Below, piece after piece: positions 9,160-17,615 of a stretch of 64,000 bases of DNA. The notes under the pieces were generated by a model that saw only the letters and a program-made list of their open reading frames with translations, had not been told where the DNA came from and searched no databases. Position numbers and translations under genes: made by a program. How positions within the stretch are numbered: position 1 is the first letter of the stretch; each line of letters begins with the position of its first letter. Source of the DNA: HGM04593 sp045631905 (GTDB lineage: Bacteria > Bacteroidota > Bacteroidia > Bacteroidales > Bacteroidaceae); NCBI GenBank assembly GCA_045631905.1, contig JAZQVO010000027.1:1-64000 (forward strand), written 5' to 3'.

Positions 9160-10776
9160 CTATTTAAAAATTAACAACCTGCTCAACGTAAACATAACAC
9201 CCATGTTATCCCCAATAAAGTTACTCTTGTCGTAGGCAAAAGAGAGCGAACCCGCCCATTTACTGCCCAAAGGAGCATAAACAACATCGGCAAGCAGAGA
9301 GGTCGTATACCTCTTCTCGTCAAAGGGGTTGAGATAGGTACCCCAATGCTCGCTATAAGTATATTGCAGGCGATAAGCAAGCAAGAATCGTGTACCGAGA
9401 GAGCCGTTCACACCCACATTATGCGCCACAAACCTATTGCTCGCAAAGCGCAAACTACCATTCTTGTTATATACAGGCGAAAAGGCCAAGGGAGAGCCTA
9501 TGCCCCACCCACCGTGATGCCACCCCGGATAGATGCTATGGTTAAAATAATTATCGGCACCGTCCATCTGCTCCTTGAAGAAAGGGCCCGGGTCGTTATA
9601 CCCCGCACCACTCTGGTTATATGTAGAGACATATTCATACTGCACGTTAGAGATAAAAGATAATACCCCCGACTTGTTTGCCACCGAAACACCCACCAGA
9701 ATATCCTTCCACGGGTAATATATGAGATTCCTCTCCCCCGAAGCGTCGGACTGATACTCCAAGAAAAAGAGTTGAGAAAAATCCTCGAACATATGCTCGG
9801 CATACAGCCTTACATCGAAAGGCTTTGTGTGCAAAGTGAGAGCCGCGTGCCAACTGCCAATATTATTACCCGAAATATTAGTCTGCTCATACTCGGGCGT
9901 GTCACCACTGCCACTCATGGGAATAAAAGCCTTGAAAAAGTCGGCAACCCCCGACGGCATCGACAGCACCTTGCCCTCGTTGTGCGTGTAAACATTGCCA
10001 CCAAACTGAGTGTGCATCTCCAAGCCCCCCTCAAAGGTCAGAGGGAACACCTGCGGTTTACCCACCTCGATAAACATCGATTTACTATGATACAAAAGAT
10101 TATCGGCATAACGAGCACCCTCGTTACCCCTTGTAAACTTCTCCTGAAAAGAGGCATCGGCAAAGAAACCATAAGCAATGTGAGCTTTAACCCTCAGCCA
10201 CTCATCTGTTCCCGGGAACGACACATATTCGGGCAGGGCAAGCCTCACTTGTGGTATCGGCCGGCTGTTACCGCTATACACAAGACCTCCGCTTCCAAGT
10301 TCCGAGAGAGCGTTGCGATAAAGATTAGGAAACAGCACATTCACCCTATTAGCCTCGAAAGGAGCACCGACAGAGGCAAACCCCTTCATGCAGGCAGGAT
10401 ACTCCTTACTACCGATAGTGAGCGACAAACCGCGCCACGACAACTCGGCATAAGCCTGTTGCAAGCCAAGCCTCTTCTCGCGGTTATACCCCGCAATAAC
10501 ATCGGCCACAAAATCGTATCCCCAATCACTGTCCTCTTTAACCCTTCCGCCAACATTAACAGCATACCTGGCATACCCGTTTGAGGCATCTGCCGACGGC
10601 ACCCCGTGTCGCCTTGCTGTGAGCCAAAAAGGGGCAAAGTCGCCCTTAGAAGCAACAGCACCAAACTGCGCACAACTCCTGACATACAGGTTCTCTTGCG
10701 CATACAAACAAGCAGGTACAAGCACCAGGGCTAAAAGAGATATTTTACAAAACCTTTTAATATCAAAAAGTTCCAT
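9160..10776 (-). CDS. Wzi-family capsule assembly outer-membrane protein
   Basis: A 538-residue protein with a signal peptide (about residues 1-26, ending CLYAQE) and then beta-strand-rich sequence to the end, finishing in the hydrophobic SRLLIFK typical of outer-membrane barrels. The start of the mature part (GDFAPFWLTARRHGVPS) matches the Bacteroidetes capsule assembly Wzi family. In Gram-negatives Wzi is a barrel lectin that helps anchor capsule to the surface. Its place between the polymerase-type gene and the lipoprotein, with gaps of 25 and 8 bases, supports a role in capsule attachment. Confidence 0.85.
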   Translation of the reverse strand: MELFDIKRFCKISLLALVLVPACLYAQENLYVRSCAQFGAVASKGDFAPFWLTARRHGVPSADASNGYARYAVNVGGRVKEDSDWGYDFVADVIAGYNREKRLGLQQAYAELSWRGLSLTIGSKEYPACMKGFASVGAPFEANRVNVLFPNLYRNALSELGSGGLVYSGNSRPIPQVRLALPEYVSFPGTDEWLRVKAHIAYGFFADASFQEKFTRGNEGARYADNLLYHSKSMFIEVGKPQVFPLTFEGGLEMHTQFGGNVYTHNEGKVLSMPSGVADFFKAFIPMSGSGDTPEYEQTNISGNNIGSWHAALTLHTKPFDVRLYAEHMFEDFSQLFFLEYQSDASGERNLIYYPWKDILVGVSVANKSGVLSFISNVQYEYVSTYNQSGAGYNDPGPFFKEQMDGADNYFNHSIYPGWHHGGWGIGSPLAFSPVYNKNGSLRFASNRFVAHNVGVNGSLGTRFLLAYRLQYTYSEHWGTYLNPFDEKRYTTSLLADVVYAPLGSKWAGSLSFAYDKSNFIGDNMGVMFTLSRLLIFK

Positions 10777-10801
10777 ATAGAACCACTATCAATTTTCACA
10801 A

Positions 10802-11977
10802 TTAAACATCACACATTTTACACCCTCTCACATAGCCAAACATTGTGAGGAGCACCAACATACCCGTTGAAGACAACAACAGAGGATTAGTGCCCGCAAT
10901 AACCAAATACACAATATAAGTTATGGCCACCACCAAAGCCTCATCGTTTTTGAGCGACAAGCGCAACAGCGATGCCAACGGGCGCAAGAAAGCATACAAT
11001 ATAAACAACGAAAAAAGGCCGAAATTACGCACAAGTTCCACATAACTCCACTCCGTCTTTAAAGACATCTTCTGGAAACCTGCTGTGTAAAAAGCCGTTC
11101 CGGGCCCTTGCCCCACAAGAAGAAAAAGAGGATTATCGGCAAACAACTCTTTGTACGATTGCAGATGCGCATATTTAACCATGTTCGAATGTTCGCCCAC
11201 CTCCATGAGCAACATTGCGAGCAAAAACAAAAAAGCGACAAAAGCAATCAATGCCGAAGGGTACATAATATAATTAAGATACCTTTTGTTCCTGTAAAAA
11301 AGAAAGAAAATAACAACTGCAAGAAAAACAGGCAAAACAATAGTACTTCTTGTTCCGCTTATGAGAAACAGATGCACAAAAAGCAACACACACGCAACCA
11401 CCTTCGCGTTGCGAAGCGATGGCGTGTATAGCCTGTAAAGCACCCATGCAAACACGGGCAAAAAAGCGACAGTAGATTTACAATACATACCAAAGAGAGA
11501 GAAGCCCAGGAAAGCCCTCCTCGACAGCATTATCGTGTGGTCGTGCTCACACATATAGAGGTATATCACACCCTCCATGCGGGGAACAAAAATCACAAGC
11601 CAATAAAGGAAAAGCACAATACAGACCACCGCACACACCGGAACAACCGAGAGCCTCAACACATTATAACGATATATCCACGGCAACAGCACCATAGGAG
11701 CAAGCGCAGTAAGCACAGCCTTAACCTCATCGCCTGCAATAATCTCACCCCTCAACGTCGCAAAAAGCCACGAAAAGAGAACAGCCACAAGGCACAACGC
11801 AAAATAGCGCAACTGAGCCCACTCGGCTCTAAAAAAAAGCAAATTATACCCGACAAGAAGAGCAAAAGCAACCATTTTCAGCCCGAAAACAGTATTTGTC
11901 GGGTCGGCCACAAAAAGAAAGATAAGCAACATGAACAAGCCGTTGCCCACATATTGTCTCAGGCCCTCTTTGCCCAT
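10802..11977 (-). CDS. O-antigen ligase/polymerase-like membrane protein (Wzy-type)
   Basis: A 391-residue integral membrane protein with about ten to twelve hydrophobic segments and a large polar loop near residues 265-315 that contains GQGPGTAFYTAGF, a pattern seen in the O-antigen ligase (WaaL)/Wzy superfamily. In this setting polymerisation of the repeat unit is most likely; ligation to an acceptor cannot be excluded. Its start overlaps the upstream Wzz-like gene by 19 bases. It is structurally unlike the EpsG-type gene at 583-1620, so the locus carries two different polymerase families. Confidence 0.8.
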   Translation of the reverse strand: MGKEGLRQYVGNGLFMLLIFLFVADPTNTVFGLKMVAFALLVGYNLLFFRAEWAQLRYFALCLVAVLFSWLFATLRGEIIAGDEVKAVLTALAPMVLLPWIYRYNVLRLSVVPVCAVVCIVLFLYWLVIFVPRMEGVIYLYMCEHDHTIMLSRRAFLGFSLFGMYCKSTVAFLPVFAWVLYRLYTPSLRNAKVVACVLLFVHLFLISGTRSTIVLPVFLAVVIFFLFYRNKRYLNYIMYPSALIAFVAFLFLLAMLLMEVGEHSNMVKYAHLQSYKELFADNPLFLLVGQGPGTAFYTAGFQKMSLKTEWSYVELVRNFGLFSLFILYAFLRPLASLLRLSLKNDEALVVAITYIVYLVIAGTNPLLLSSTGMLVLLTMFGYVRGCKMCDV

Positions 11978-13008
11978 ATTTTCTCTTTTATACAGGAATA
12001 TGTTATTTTAACGGTTGCAACCACAAACGCCACGAACACAAAAAGCACAACTGTTGAAAGAAGAGACAAAGCCTCGGGCTTCTGCGGGACATAGGTCGAT
12101 TGAATCACATTATAAACAGGAGTAGCCTCCTGCAACTTCACCAACGCCATCTGCACTTGCGCCGCCATCTGGTTATATGTAGCATAGGCAAGTTCAGTCT
12201 CTCCCTCGAGAAAGTCGCGTTGCGCCTTATACGTAGCACTGTTAGAGGAACTGTTTTTCTCTAAAAATTCGGTATACCTCCTTTGAGCCTCTTGGTAACG
12301 CACCTTCGCGCTATCGCATATTTGCGAAAGAGCCATGTAGTCGGCACGCGTCTTACCTGTACGATAATCCTGAATAAACGCATTCAGGCCGGCTGTAACC
12401 GAGTCGGCAAGAGCCTTACACACCAGCGGGTTCTCATCGTAAGCAGTGATATTTATCAGCCCCTGCAACTTATTCACCTGGCAATTAATATTACTCCTTA
12501 TGCGGTAGACCACCTCGGCCGGGACATCATCGGCATCGACAATAACATCAGCTTTGTCGGCACCAAAAAGGCTCTTCACCCAATCGACCGAACGCCCCCA
12601 CCATGTAGTCTCGGGCGCAGTGAGCAGGTATGTTGCATAATTACAATCGATGCCCTCTTCTTCTATCCTCACAGGCATCATGGCCAGACGCGACACAAAA
12701 TCTTTCGACGAAATTATGGTAGGGTACAAATCGACCGAATAGGCATCTTCCGACAAAAAGCCCAAGTTAATACCGGCCATACCTGCAAGGCTCATAACAG
12801 CCGCGTTGTAACCTGTTTGTCGCGGTTCCATGGCAAGTATCGTCGTGGTTGAATATATCCTCGGCACACTGAATGCCACAACCACAGCAAGCACCACCGC
12901 AACAAGCGAATATTTAATGAAGACCGCTTTTTTGCTCCAAAGGAGAGCCAAATAACGCTTTAACGAATGTAAATCCTCGCGCAACTCGTCTATTCTGGAA
13001 GTTCCCAT
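11959..13008 (-). CDS. Wzz-type chain-length regulator (copy 1)
   Basis: About 349 residues. It has a first membrane helix near residues 35-52 followed by FSVPRIYSTTTILAMEP, the family signature after the first helix, a periplasmic region with a helical second half, and a last helix near 320-338. There is no kinase domain. It should control polymer length together with the export protein immediately upstream. The ATG at 13008 is preferred to a TTG at 13014. It overlaps the downstream polymerase-type gene by 19 bases. Confidence 0.85.
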   Translation of the reverse strand: MGTSRIDELREDLHSLKRYLALLWSKKAVFIKYSLVAVVLAVVVAFSVPRIYSTTTILAMEPRQTGYNAAVMSLAGMAGINLGFLSEDAYSVDLYPTIISSKDFVSRLAMMPVRIEEEGIDCNYATYLLTAPETTWWGRSVDWVKSLFGADKADVIVDADDVPAEVVYRIRSNINCQVNKLQGLINITAYDENPLVCKALADSVTAGLNAFIQDYRTGKTRADYMALSQICDSAKVRYQEAQRRYTEFLEKNSSSNSATYKAQRDFLEGETELAYATYNQMAAQVQMALVKLQEATPVYNVIQSTYVPQKPEALSLLSTVVLFVFVAFVVATVKITYSCIKEKIWAKRA

Positions 13009-13023
13009 AGCCAAATACTTTTA

Positions 13024-15492
13024 CTATTTAAGCAGGTTTATAATAGCCACAATCATGGTAGCAATAGAGGCCGTAGATGTACCGATGGTTGCCATCTCGA
13101 CAGGTGTTAAACCACTGTTACTGCTCTTACGAGGAACAACAATCTCGCAACCGGGCTCAACAACCTTTTCCGACGACTTCGACGCATTCAACACATCACC
13201 ATTCATGTAAATTACATACACACCTTTTTTACGTGCCCTGTCGGTGTAACCACCTGCATGCTTCACATAATACTTAATATTTTTACCCTTTTCATAGTTT
13301 AGCGTAAGCGGGTGACGCACCTCACCACTTACACGAACGGTATAAGAGAGTTCGGGAACATTAAGCACATCGCCGTCGCGCAACACCAAGTCGCTTTGCG
13401 AACCGGGGTTTTTAACAGCCTCTTCAAGGTTTATCGCCACGGTATACACCTCGTCGATGTTTAGTTTAATGTTCATCAAAGAGTCGTACACAGCTACATT
13501 AATCTCATTATCCGAATCGCGCATCTTCTCTTCGAGCAGTTGTATGCGAGAGTTCATCATAACCAACTCGCGTTGCTTGCGCTCATCGTCGCTCATTTTA
13601 CGCGAGAGGCTGGCACCTTTTATGTAAGCCCTCTTGGTAAAGCCACCCGCATTCTTCACAAGGTCGCTCAAACGATAGTTGTTGCACGACATCACGTAAG
13701 CACCCGAATACATCAAACAACCCTCGGCCTTTACCGACTTCATGGGGGTATAAGATGGAGCACGACGCACAACAACATAGTCAAAGGGTTCAAGAGTAAA
13801 GTTCTCGCCACCGTTCACCAAAAAACCATCTTTCAAAGAGAATGTCATCATCTTTGAAATTTCATCGTTATACTCCTCGCTGGCAGGGTCTATCACATGC
13901 CTGTAAACATCTATTTTCATTAAAGAGGCCGCACGTGTGAGACCACCGGCCTGCAAAATCAAATCCTCGATGGTTGTATTTTTTGCAAACCTATACTTGC
14001 CGGGGAGATTAACCTCTCCCTCGATGTTAAAGTACTGCTCTCCCTGCATAGCCGTGTTTGCAGGCACAAACAACAAATCATTGTTTTTCAACACCACATC
14101 GGGTGAGGTGCCGGCAAGAATACCTTTAAGGTCTACGGCCTCGGTCTCTATTGTATTGTCGAAATTACGATGTTGCAAAACCGCACGATTCAAAAAGGCC
14201 TCCTCATGCACACCACCTGCCATCTCAACCAGCTGGCGCACCGTTTTCACCTTTGAACCAAGTTCAAATTTTCCGGGATAAAAAACAGCACCCTCTACCT
14301 CAACCATATTCGAATATCTGTCAAGCATAGCCTGCACCTCCAACGCATCACCATCTTTAAGGGTAAACGTAGCAGCCTCGGCCTTGCTCACTGTGTGCAT
14401 CGAATATTCGCGACCGTTCTTTCTTGTTACATTTAGGTTTTCGGTATAAGCATCGCCTGTAAAGCCACCTGCATACGATATTACATCTAACAAGGTCTCA
14501 TTCTCTTTCACCTCATATTTCATGGGACGCTTCACCTTGCCCGATACCTCGGCAATAGCCACATACGCACCGACGCTTATAACATCGTTGTCCTGCAAGC
14601 GCACATTGCTCTTGTTATCACCATTCAGGATACAATCATATACATCAATTACGGCAACCTCCTTACCGTTTCTGAATACTTTTATGTCGCGCAGAGTTCC
14701 AATCTCGTTTATACCCCCCGACGAATACAAAGCATTAAATACAGTAGAGAAGGCACTCAGGGTGTATGTTCCGGGGGTAACAACCTCACCCATCACCTGC
14801 ACCTGAATAGAACGTGCCTTACCAAGAGAGAGAGCTACCTGAGAACCGCCATACACATCGCTCAGCGACTCTTTCAACCGTTTTTCGGCCTGTGCAACCG
14901 ACAAACCTGCAAGGTGTACAAGACCTGCACCATCGATAAAGATACTGCCGTCGGGCGATATTGTCTCATTTATATTAAGTTGCGAAGCACCCCAAATATC
15001 AATTATAACATCGTCGCCGGCACCCAGAATATAATTGGTCGGGGTAGGAATATTTACCGAAGGCTCAAAAGTGAGTAGTTCGTTATTAAAGATATTACGG
15101 CCAAATACGGGAGCCTCCTCTTCGACATTTATAGACTTTTCTTTCCCTTTCTCATCGTCCTCGTCTTCTTCGACAAATTTCAACTCCTTCTCAAGCTTTT
15201 TTGCATCGAGCTCGAGCTTCATCTTATTCCTGTTGCGGTCTATCTCTTCTTCGTCGTCATAACTTTTTGTAAAAGAGCCCTTTTTCTCACTTTCAACCCT
15301 CTGCTTGATGCGTTTCAACTGCTCCATCGTAACGCCCTTTTTCACAAGCTCGGTAGCAATCTCCTGCTGCGACAGCCCCTTCTCCTGCTCGGTTTTTATT
15401 AGTTTCAGCACATCGTTATCCGACATTGTTTGAGCAGTAACAACACCGAACATAAACGTAAGAAGCGCAAGAAAGACAAATCGTTTCATCAT
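13024..15492 (-). CDS. Outer-membrane polysaccharide export protein with SLBB repeats (Wza-like)
   Basis: 822 residues, much longer than Wza (about 380). A signal peptide (1-20) is followed by a charged, probably coiled-coil region (about 30-125, rich in E and K). A polysaccharide export domain starts near 150 (NYILGAGDDVIIDIWG), then come about five to six SLBB-type domains, each opening with a GEV-x-x-PG or GAVFYPGKF turn. A hydrophobic C-terminal segment (about 800-820) may anchor it. By family it forms the outer-membrane exit pore. The gaps of 15 bases to Wzz and 8 to the priming transferase show one operon. Confidence 0.92.
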   Translation of the reverse strand: MMKRFVFLALLTFMFGVVTAQTMSDNDVLKLIKTEQEKGLSQQEIATELVKKGVTMEQLKRIKQRVESEKKGSFTKSYDDEEEIDRNRNKMKLELDAKKLEKELKFVEEDEDDEKGKEKSINVEEEAPVFGRNIFNNELLTFEPSVNIPTPTNYILGAGDDVIIDIWGASQLNINETISPDGSIFIDGAGLVHLAGLSVAQAEKRLKESLSDVYGGSQVALSLGKARSIQVQVMGEVVTPGTYTLSAFSTVFNALYSSGGINEIGTLRDIKVFRNGKEVAVIDVYDCILNGDNKSNVRLQDNDVISVGAYVAIAEVSGKVKRPMKYEVKENETLLDVISYAGGFTGDAYTENLNVTRKNGREYSMHTVSKAEAATFTLKDGDALEVQAMLDRYSNMVEVEGAVFYPGKFELGSKVKTVRQLVEMAGGVHEEAFLNRAVLQHRNFDNTIETEAVDLKGILAGTSPDVVLKNNDLLFVPANTAMQGEQYFNIEGEVNLPGKYRFAKNTTIEDLILQAGGLTRAASLMKIDVYRHVIDPASEEYNDEISKMMTFSLKDGFLVNGGENFTLEPFDYVVVRRAPSYTPMKSVKAEGCLMYSGAYVMSCNNYRLSDLVKNAGGFTKRAYIKGASLSRKMSDDERKQRELVMMNSRIQLLEEKMRDSDNEINVAVYDSLMNIKLNIDEVYTVAINLEEAVKNPGSQSDLVLRDGDVLNVPELSYTVRVSGEVRHPLTLNYEKGKNIKYYVKHAGGYTDRARKKGVYVIYMNGDVLNASKSSEKVVEPGCEIVVPRKSSNSGLTPVEMATIGTSTASIATMIVAIINLLK

Positions 15493-15500
15493 ATCTTATT

Positions 15501-16130
15501 TTATATTTTTTTTCCTCTTAATATATAGAATACCGTTATAAACAATATTCTTAAATCGTACAGCAAGCTCCTGTGCTGTAAATAATCAAGGTCCATATCG
15601 AGGCGTTTGAGCATCTTCTCCATGGTATCAGTATATCCATTATAAACCGATGCCGGCGAGGTGAGGCCCGGACGCATCAGATAAACATATTTATAGTCGG
15701 GATTTTCAGCCATTATCTTATCGATAAAATACTGACGTTCGGGGCGAGGGCCCACAAAAGACATCTCCCCACGCAACACGTTCAACAACTGTGGTAACTC
15801 GTCAAAGTGTCTTTCGCGCAAAAAACGGCCAAAAGGGGTAAGTCGCTCATCGTCTTTACATGTAAGTGATGCCTCCTCGTCGCCACTATCGACCTTCATG
15901 GTGCGATATTTTAGAATGTAGAAAGGCTTGCCGTTATAACCGATGCGCTCCTGTTTGAAAATAACAGGCCCATCATTTTGAAAACGCAGTTTAATGTATA
16001 TGCACAGATAAACGGGAGACAGAAGCAACATACCCAACAAAGAAAAAACAATATCGAACAAGCGTTTTACAGCTCGTTGCAATACATTCATGCCATCGCG
16101 ATATTCTTTATTGTTTTGTATTTTATTCAT
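15501..16130 (-). CDS. Undecaprenyl-phosphate sugar phosphotransferase (priming enzyme)
   Basis: About 209 residues, the short single-helix form of the bacterial sugar transferase family (EpsL/PglC type). One membrane helix (about 14-36) is followed by KQERIGYNGKPFYILKYRTM, then a DELPQLLNVLRGEMSFVGPR stretch, the conserved catalytic and binding blocks. It moves a sugar-1-phosphate from a nucleotide sugar to undecaprenyl phosphate and so starts repeat-unit synthesis. The ATG at 16130 is preferred to a GTG at 16145. It is the first gene of the capsule operon, about 125 bases from a likely promoter. Confidence 0.92.
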   Translation of the reverse strand: MNKIQNNKEYRDGMNVLQRAVKRLFDIVFSLLGMLLLSPVYLCIYIKLRFQNDGPVIFKQERIGYNGKPFYILKYRTMKVDSGDEEASLTCKDDERLTPFGRFLRERHFDELPQLLNVLRGEMSFVGPRPERQYFIDKIMAENPDYKYVYLMRPGLTSPASVYNGYTDTMEKMLKRLDMDLDYLQHRSLLYDLRILFITVFYILRGKKI

Positions 16131-16151
16131 TTTATCAAACCCCACTTACTT

Positions 16152-16242
16152 AAGTATAACTAAAAATTATACTTTTTATTGTGTACCTGCATCACAAAAG
16201 CATGCAGTTTAAAGATTATAAGAAACAATCTGGAAGTTTCTT
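16152..16242 (-). promoter_or_regulatory. Structured leader of the capsule operon (three hairpins)
   Basis: Between the promoter and the first capsule gene lie three inverted repeats: AAGTATAA/TTATACTT (16152-16174), CTGCAT/ATGCAG (16187-16207) and AAGAAAC/GTTTCTT (16220-16242). On the minus strand they would be transcribed as an RNA leader. None has a U-run on that strand, so they are not simple terminators. Confidence 0.45.
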
Positions 16243-16260
16243 AAATTAAATAAATCCCTG

Positions 16261-16291
16261 CAAATTTATAAAAATATATTGTCGAGTACAA
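16261..16291 (-). promoter_or_regulatory. Promoter of the capsule operon
   Basis: On the minus strand TAAATTTG (16268-16261) matches the Bacteroidetes -7 box TAnnTTTG, and TTG (16291-16289) lies 20 bases upstream as the -33 element. Transcription would begin near 16254, giving a leader of about 125 bases. Confidence 0.6.
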
Positions 16292-16325
16292 TTTTCAACG
16301 ATAAATAGTAAGATAAAGAGAAGAA

Positions 16326-17615
16326 TCACACCTCTTCGAGTGTCGCTCCGGGATAATAATGTCGCAAAATCTCTTCGTGTGAAAAACCCCTTTCGCCCAT
16401 AACAGCCGCACCTATCTGACAGAGCCCCACGCCATGCCCCCAACCGGCACCTTTAAGCACAAAGCGCACCACGCCCGTCACCTCATCGACAAATTTATCG
16501 ACCACAAAAGCCGAACTGTAAAGATGCGAGCGCGATAGCAAACGACGAATTTCCAGCTCTTTACCCACCACCTGCACAGCCTTGCTACCAACGATGCGCA
16601 ACCTAACCAAACGACCCGACGCACCCCTTTCCACAGGTTGCAACTCCTCTATCAGCCCAAAATCCAAGCCCGAACGCTCGGCCACGATAGCCGAAAGTTC
16701 CTCCTGCGTATACTCTACCCTCCAACGATAAAAGTCGTTGGTCTCCTGGTCATATTTATTCAAAACCTGCGACAGCACATCTTTTTCGGGCGAAGAACAA
16801 AAAGCGTCGGGTGCACTCTCGATAAAACGACGCGCACCCTCCTCGGTGGTAAGAGAAGGCAAAGGCCCTTTGTTTTCGTTATCAGCAAAGGCATCGAGAT
16901 AGGGATAATCCACATTCTCCCAACAAGCCGAGAAGCGTTCGGTAACACCACCGCAACACTTGCTGAAACGTGCATCGCACACCTCGCCATCATATTTAAG
17001 CACAATATTTTCGGTAGCCTTCACCGCAGCCGACACATTAGGGTTCAGCGCACGCGTCAGCCCCTGATAACGCTGGCAGTGATCGTCGGCACATAGGTCG
17101 AAGAGTGTGTGGTCTTCGCGAGCATACCACCTTATTCTCTCTTCGCCATTATCCCAACCAAGAACAGCATTCTGCACCTTCTCCTTACGCAACAACTGAG
17201 CATAGAGCCAGCTACGCGATATTATGGTGTGAGCCTTTAAAAATTCGGGCGAACTTGTAGCCGACATCTCCGACGATATAACACTCACCAGATAATCCTC
17301 GATTAAAAGGCGATTTATTGCACGCACACCATCGCCTTCGGGAATAAAAACAAGCTCCCCTTTGAAGGTTTGGTCCTCGGTGCGCTCCCAGTGAAAATTT
17401 ACACCGATAACCACATCGTGCAACACGAAACGGCACGAATCGCATGCCGGGACAAAATGCAACTTATCGCACACCTGCCCCCTCCACAAAAGCCTGCCTC
17501 CGACAGCCGACACAGCATCTTCACCTTTACAAGTGAGGCCGTTACACAAAAAGTCGCCCGACAGCTCAAACCTTATACGCTCCGAGAGCAAAATGCCCAC
17601 ATTAACACTCCTCAT
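16326..17615 (-). CDS. SpoIID/LytB-domain protein
   Basis: A 429-residue protein of the SpoIID/LytB family, known from sporulation peptidoglycan hydrolases and amidase enhancers. The core runs from about residue 100 (IEDYLVSVISSEM), through LKAHTIISRSWLYAQ, to the conserved end GAGWGHGVGLCQIGA at about 392-406. A CCGGVTE segment sits near 217-223. No signal peptide is visible, so where it acts is unclear. It overlaps the large DUF4922 gene upstream by 14 bases, so the two form an operon, which suggests linked roles in glycan metabolism. The precise substrate is unknown. Confidence 0.8.
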   Translation of the reverse strand: MRSVNVGILLSERIRFELSGDFLCNGLTCKGEDAVSAVGGRLLWRGQVCDKLHFVPACDSCRFVLHDVVIGVNFHWERTEDQTFKGELVFIPEGDGVRAINRLLIEDYLVSVISSEMSATSSPEFLKAHTIISRSWLYAQLLRKEKVQNAVLGWDNGEERIRWYAREDHTLFDLCADDHCQRYQGLTRALNPNVSAAVKATENIVLKYDGEVCDARFSKCCGGVTERFSACWENVDYPYLDAFADNENKGPLPSLTTEEGARRFIESAPDAFCSSPEKDVLSQVLNKYDQETNDFYRWRVEYTQEELSAIVAERSGLDFGLIEELQPVERGASGRLVRLRIVGSKAVQVVGKELEIRRLLSRSHLYSSAFVVDKFVDEVTGVVRFVLKGAGWGHGVGLCQIGAAVMGERGFSHEEILRHYYPGATLEEV

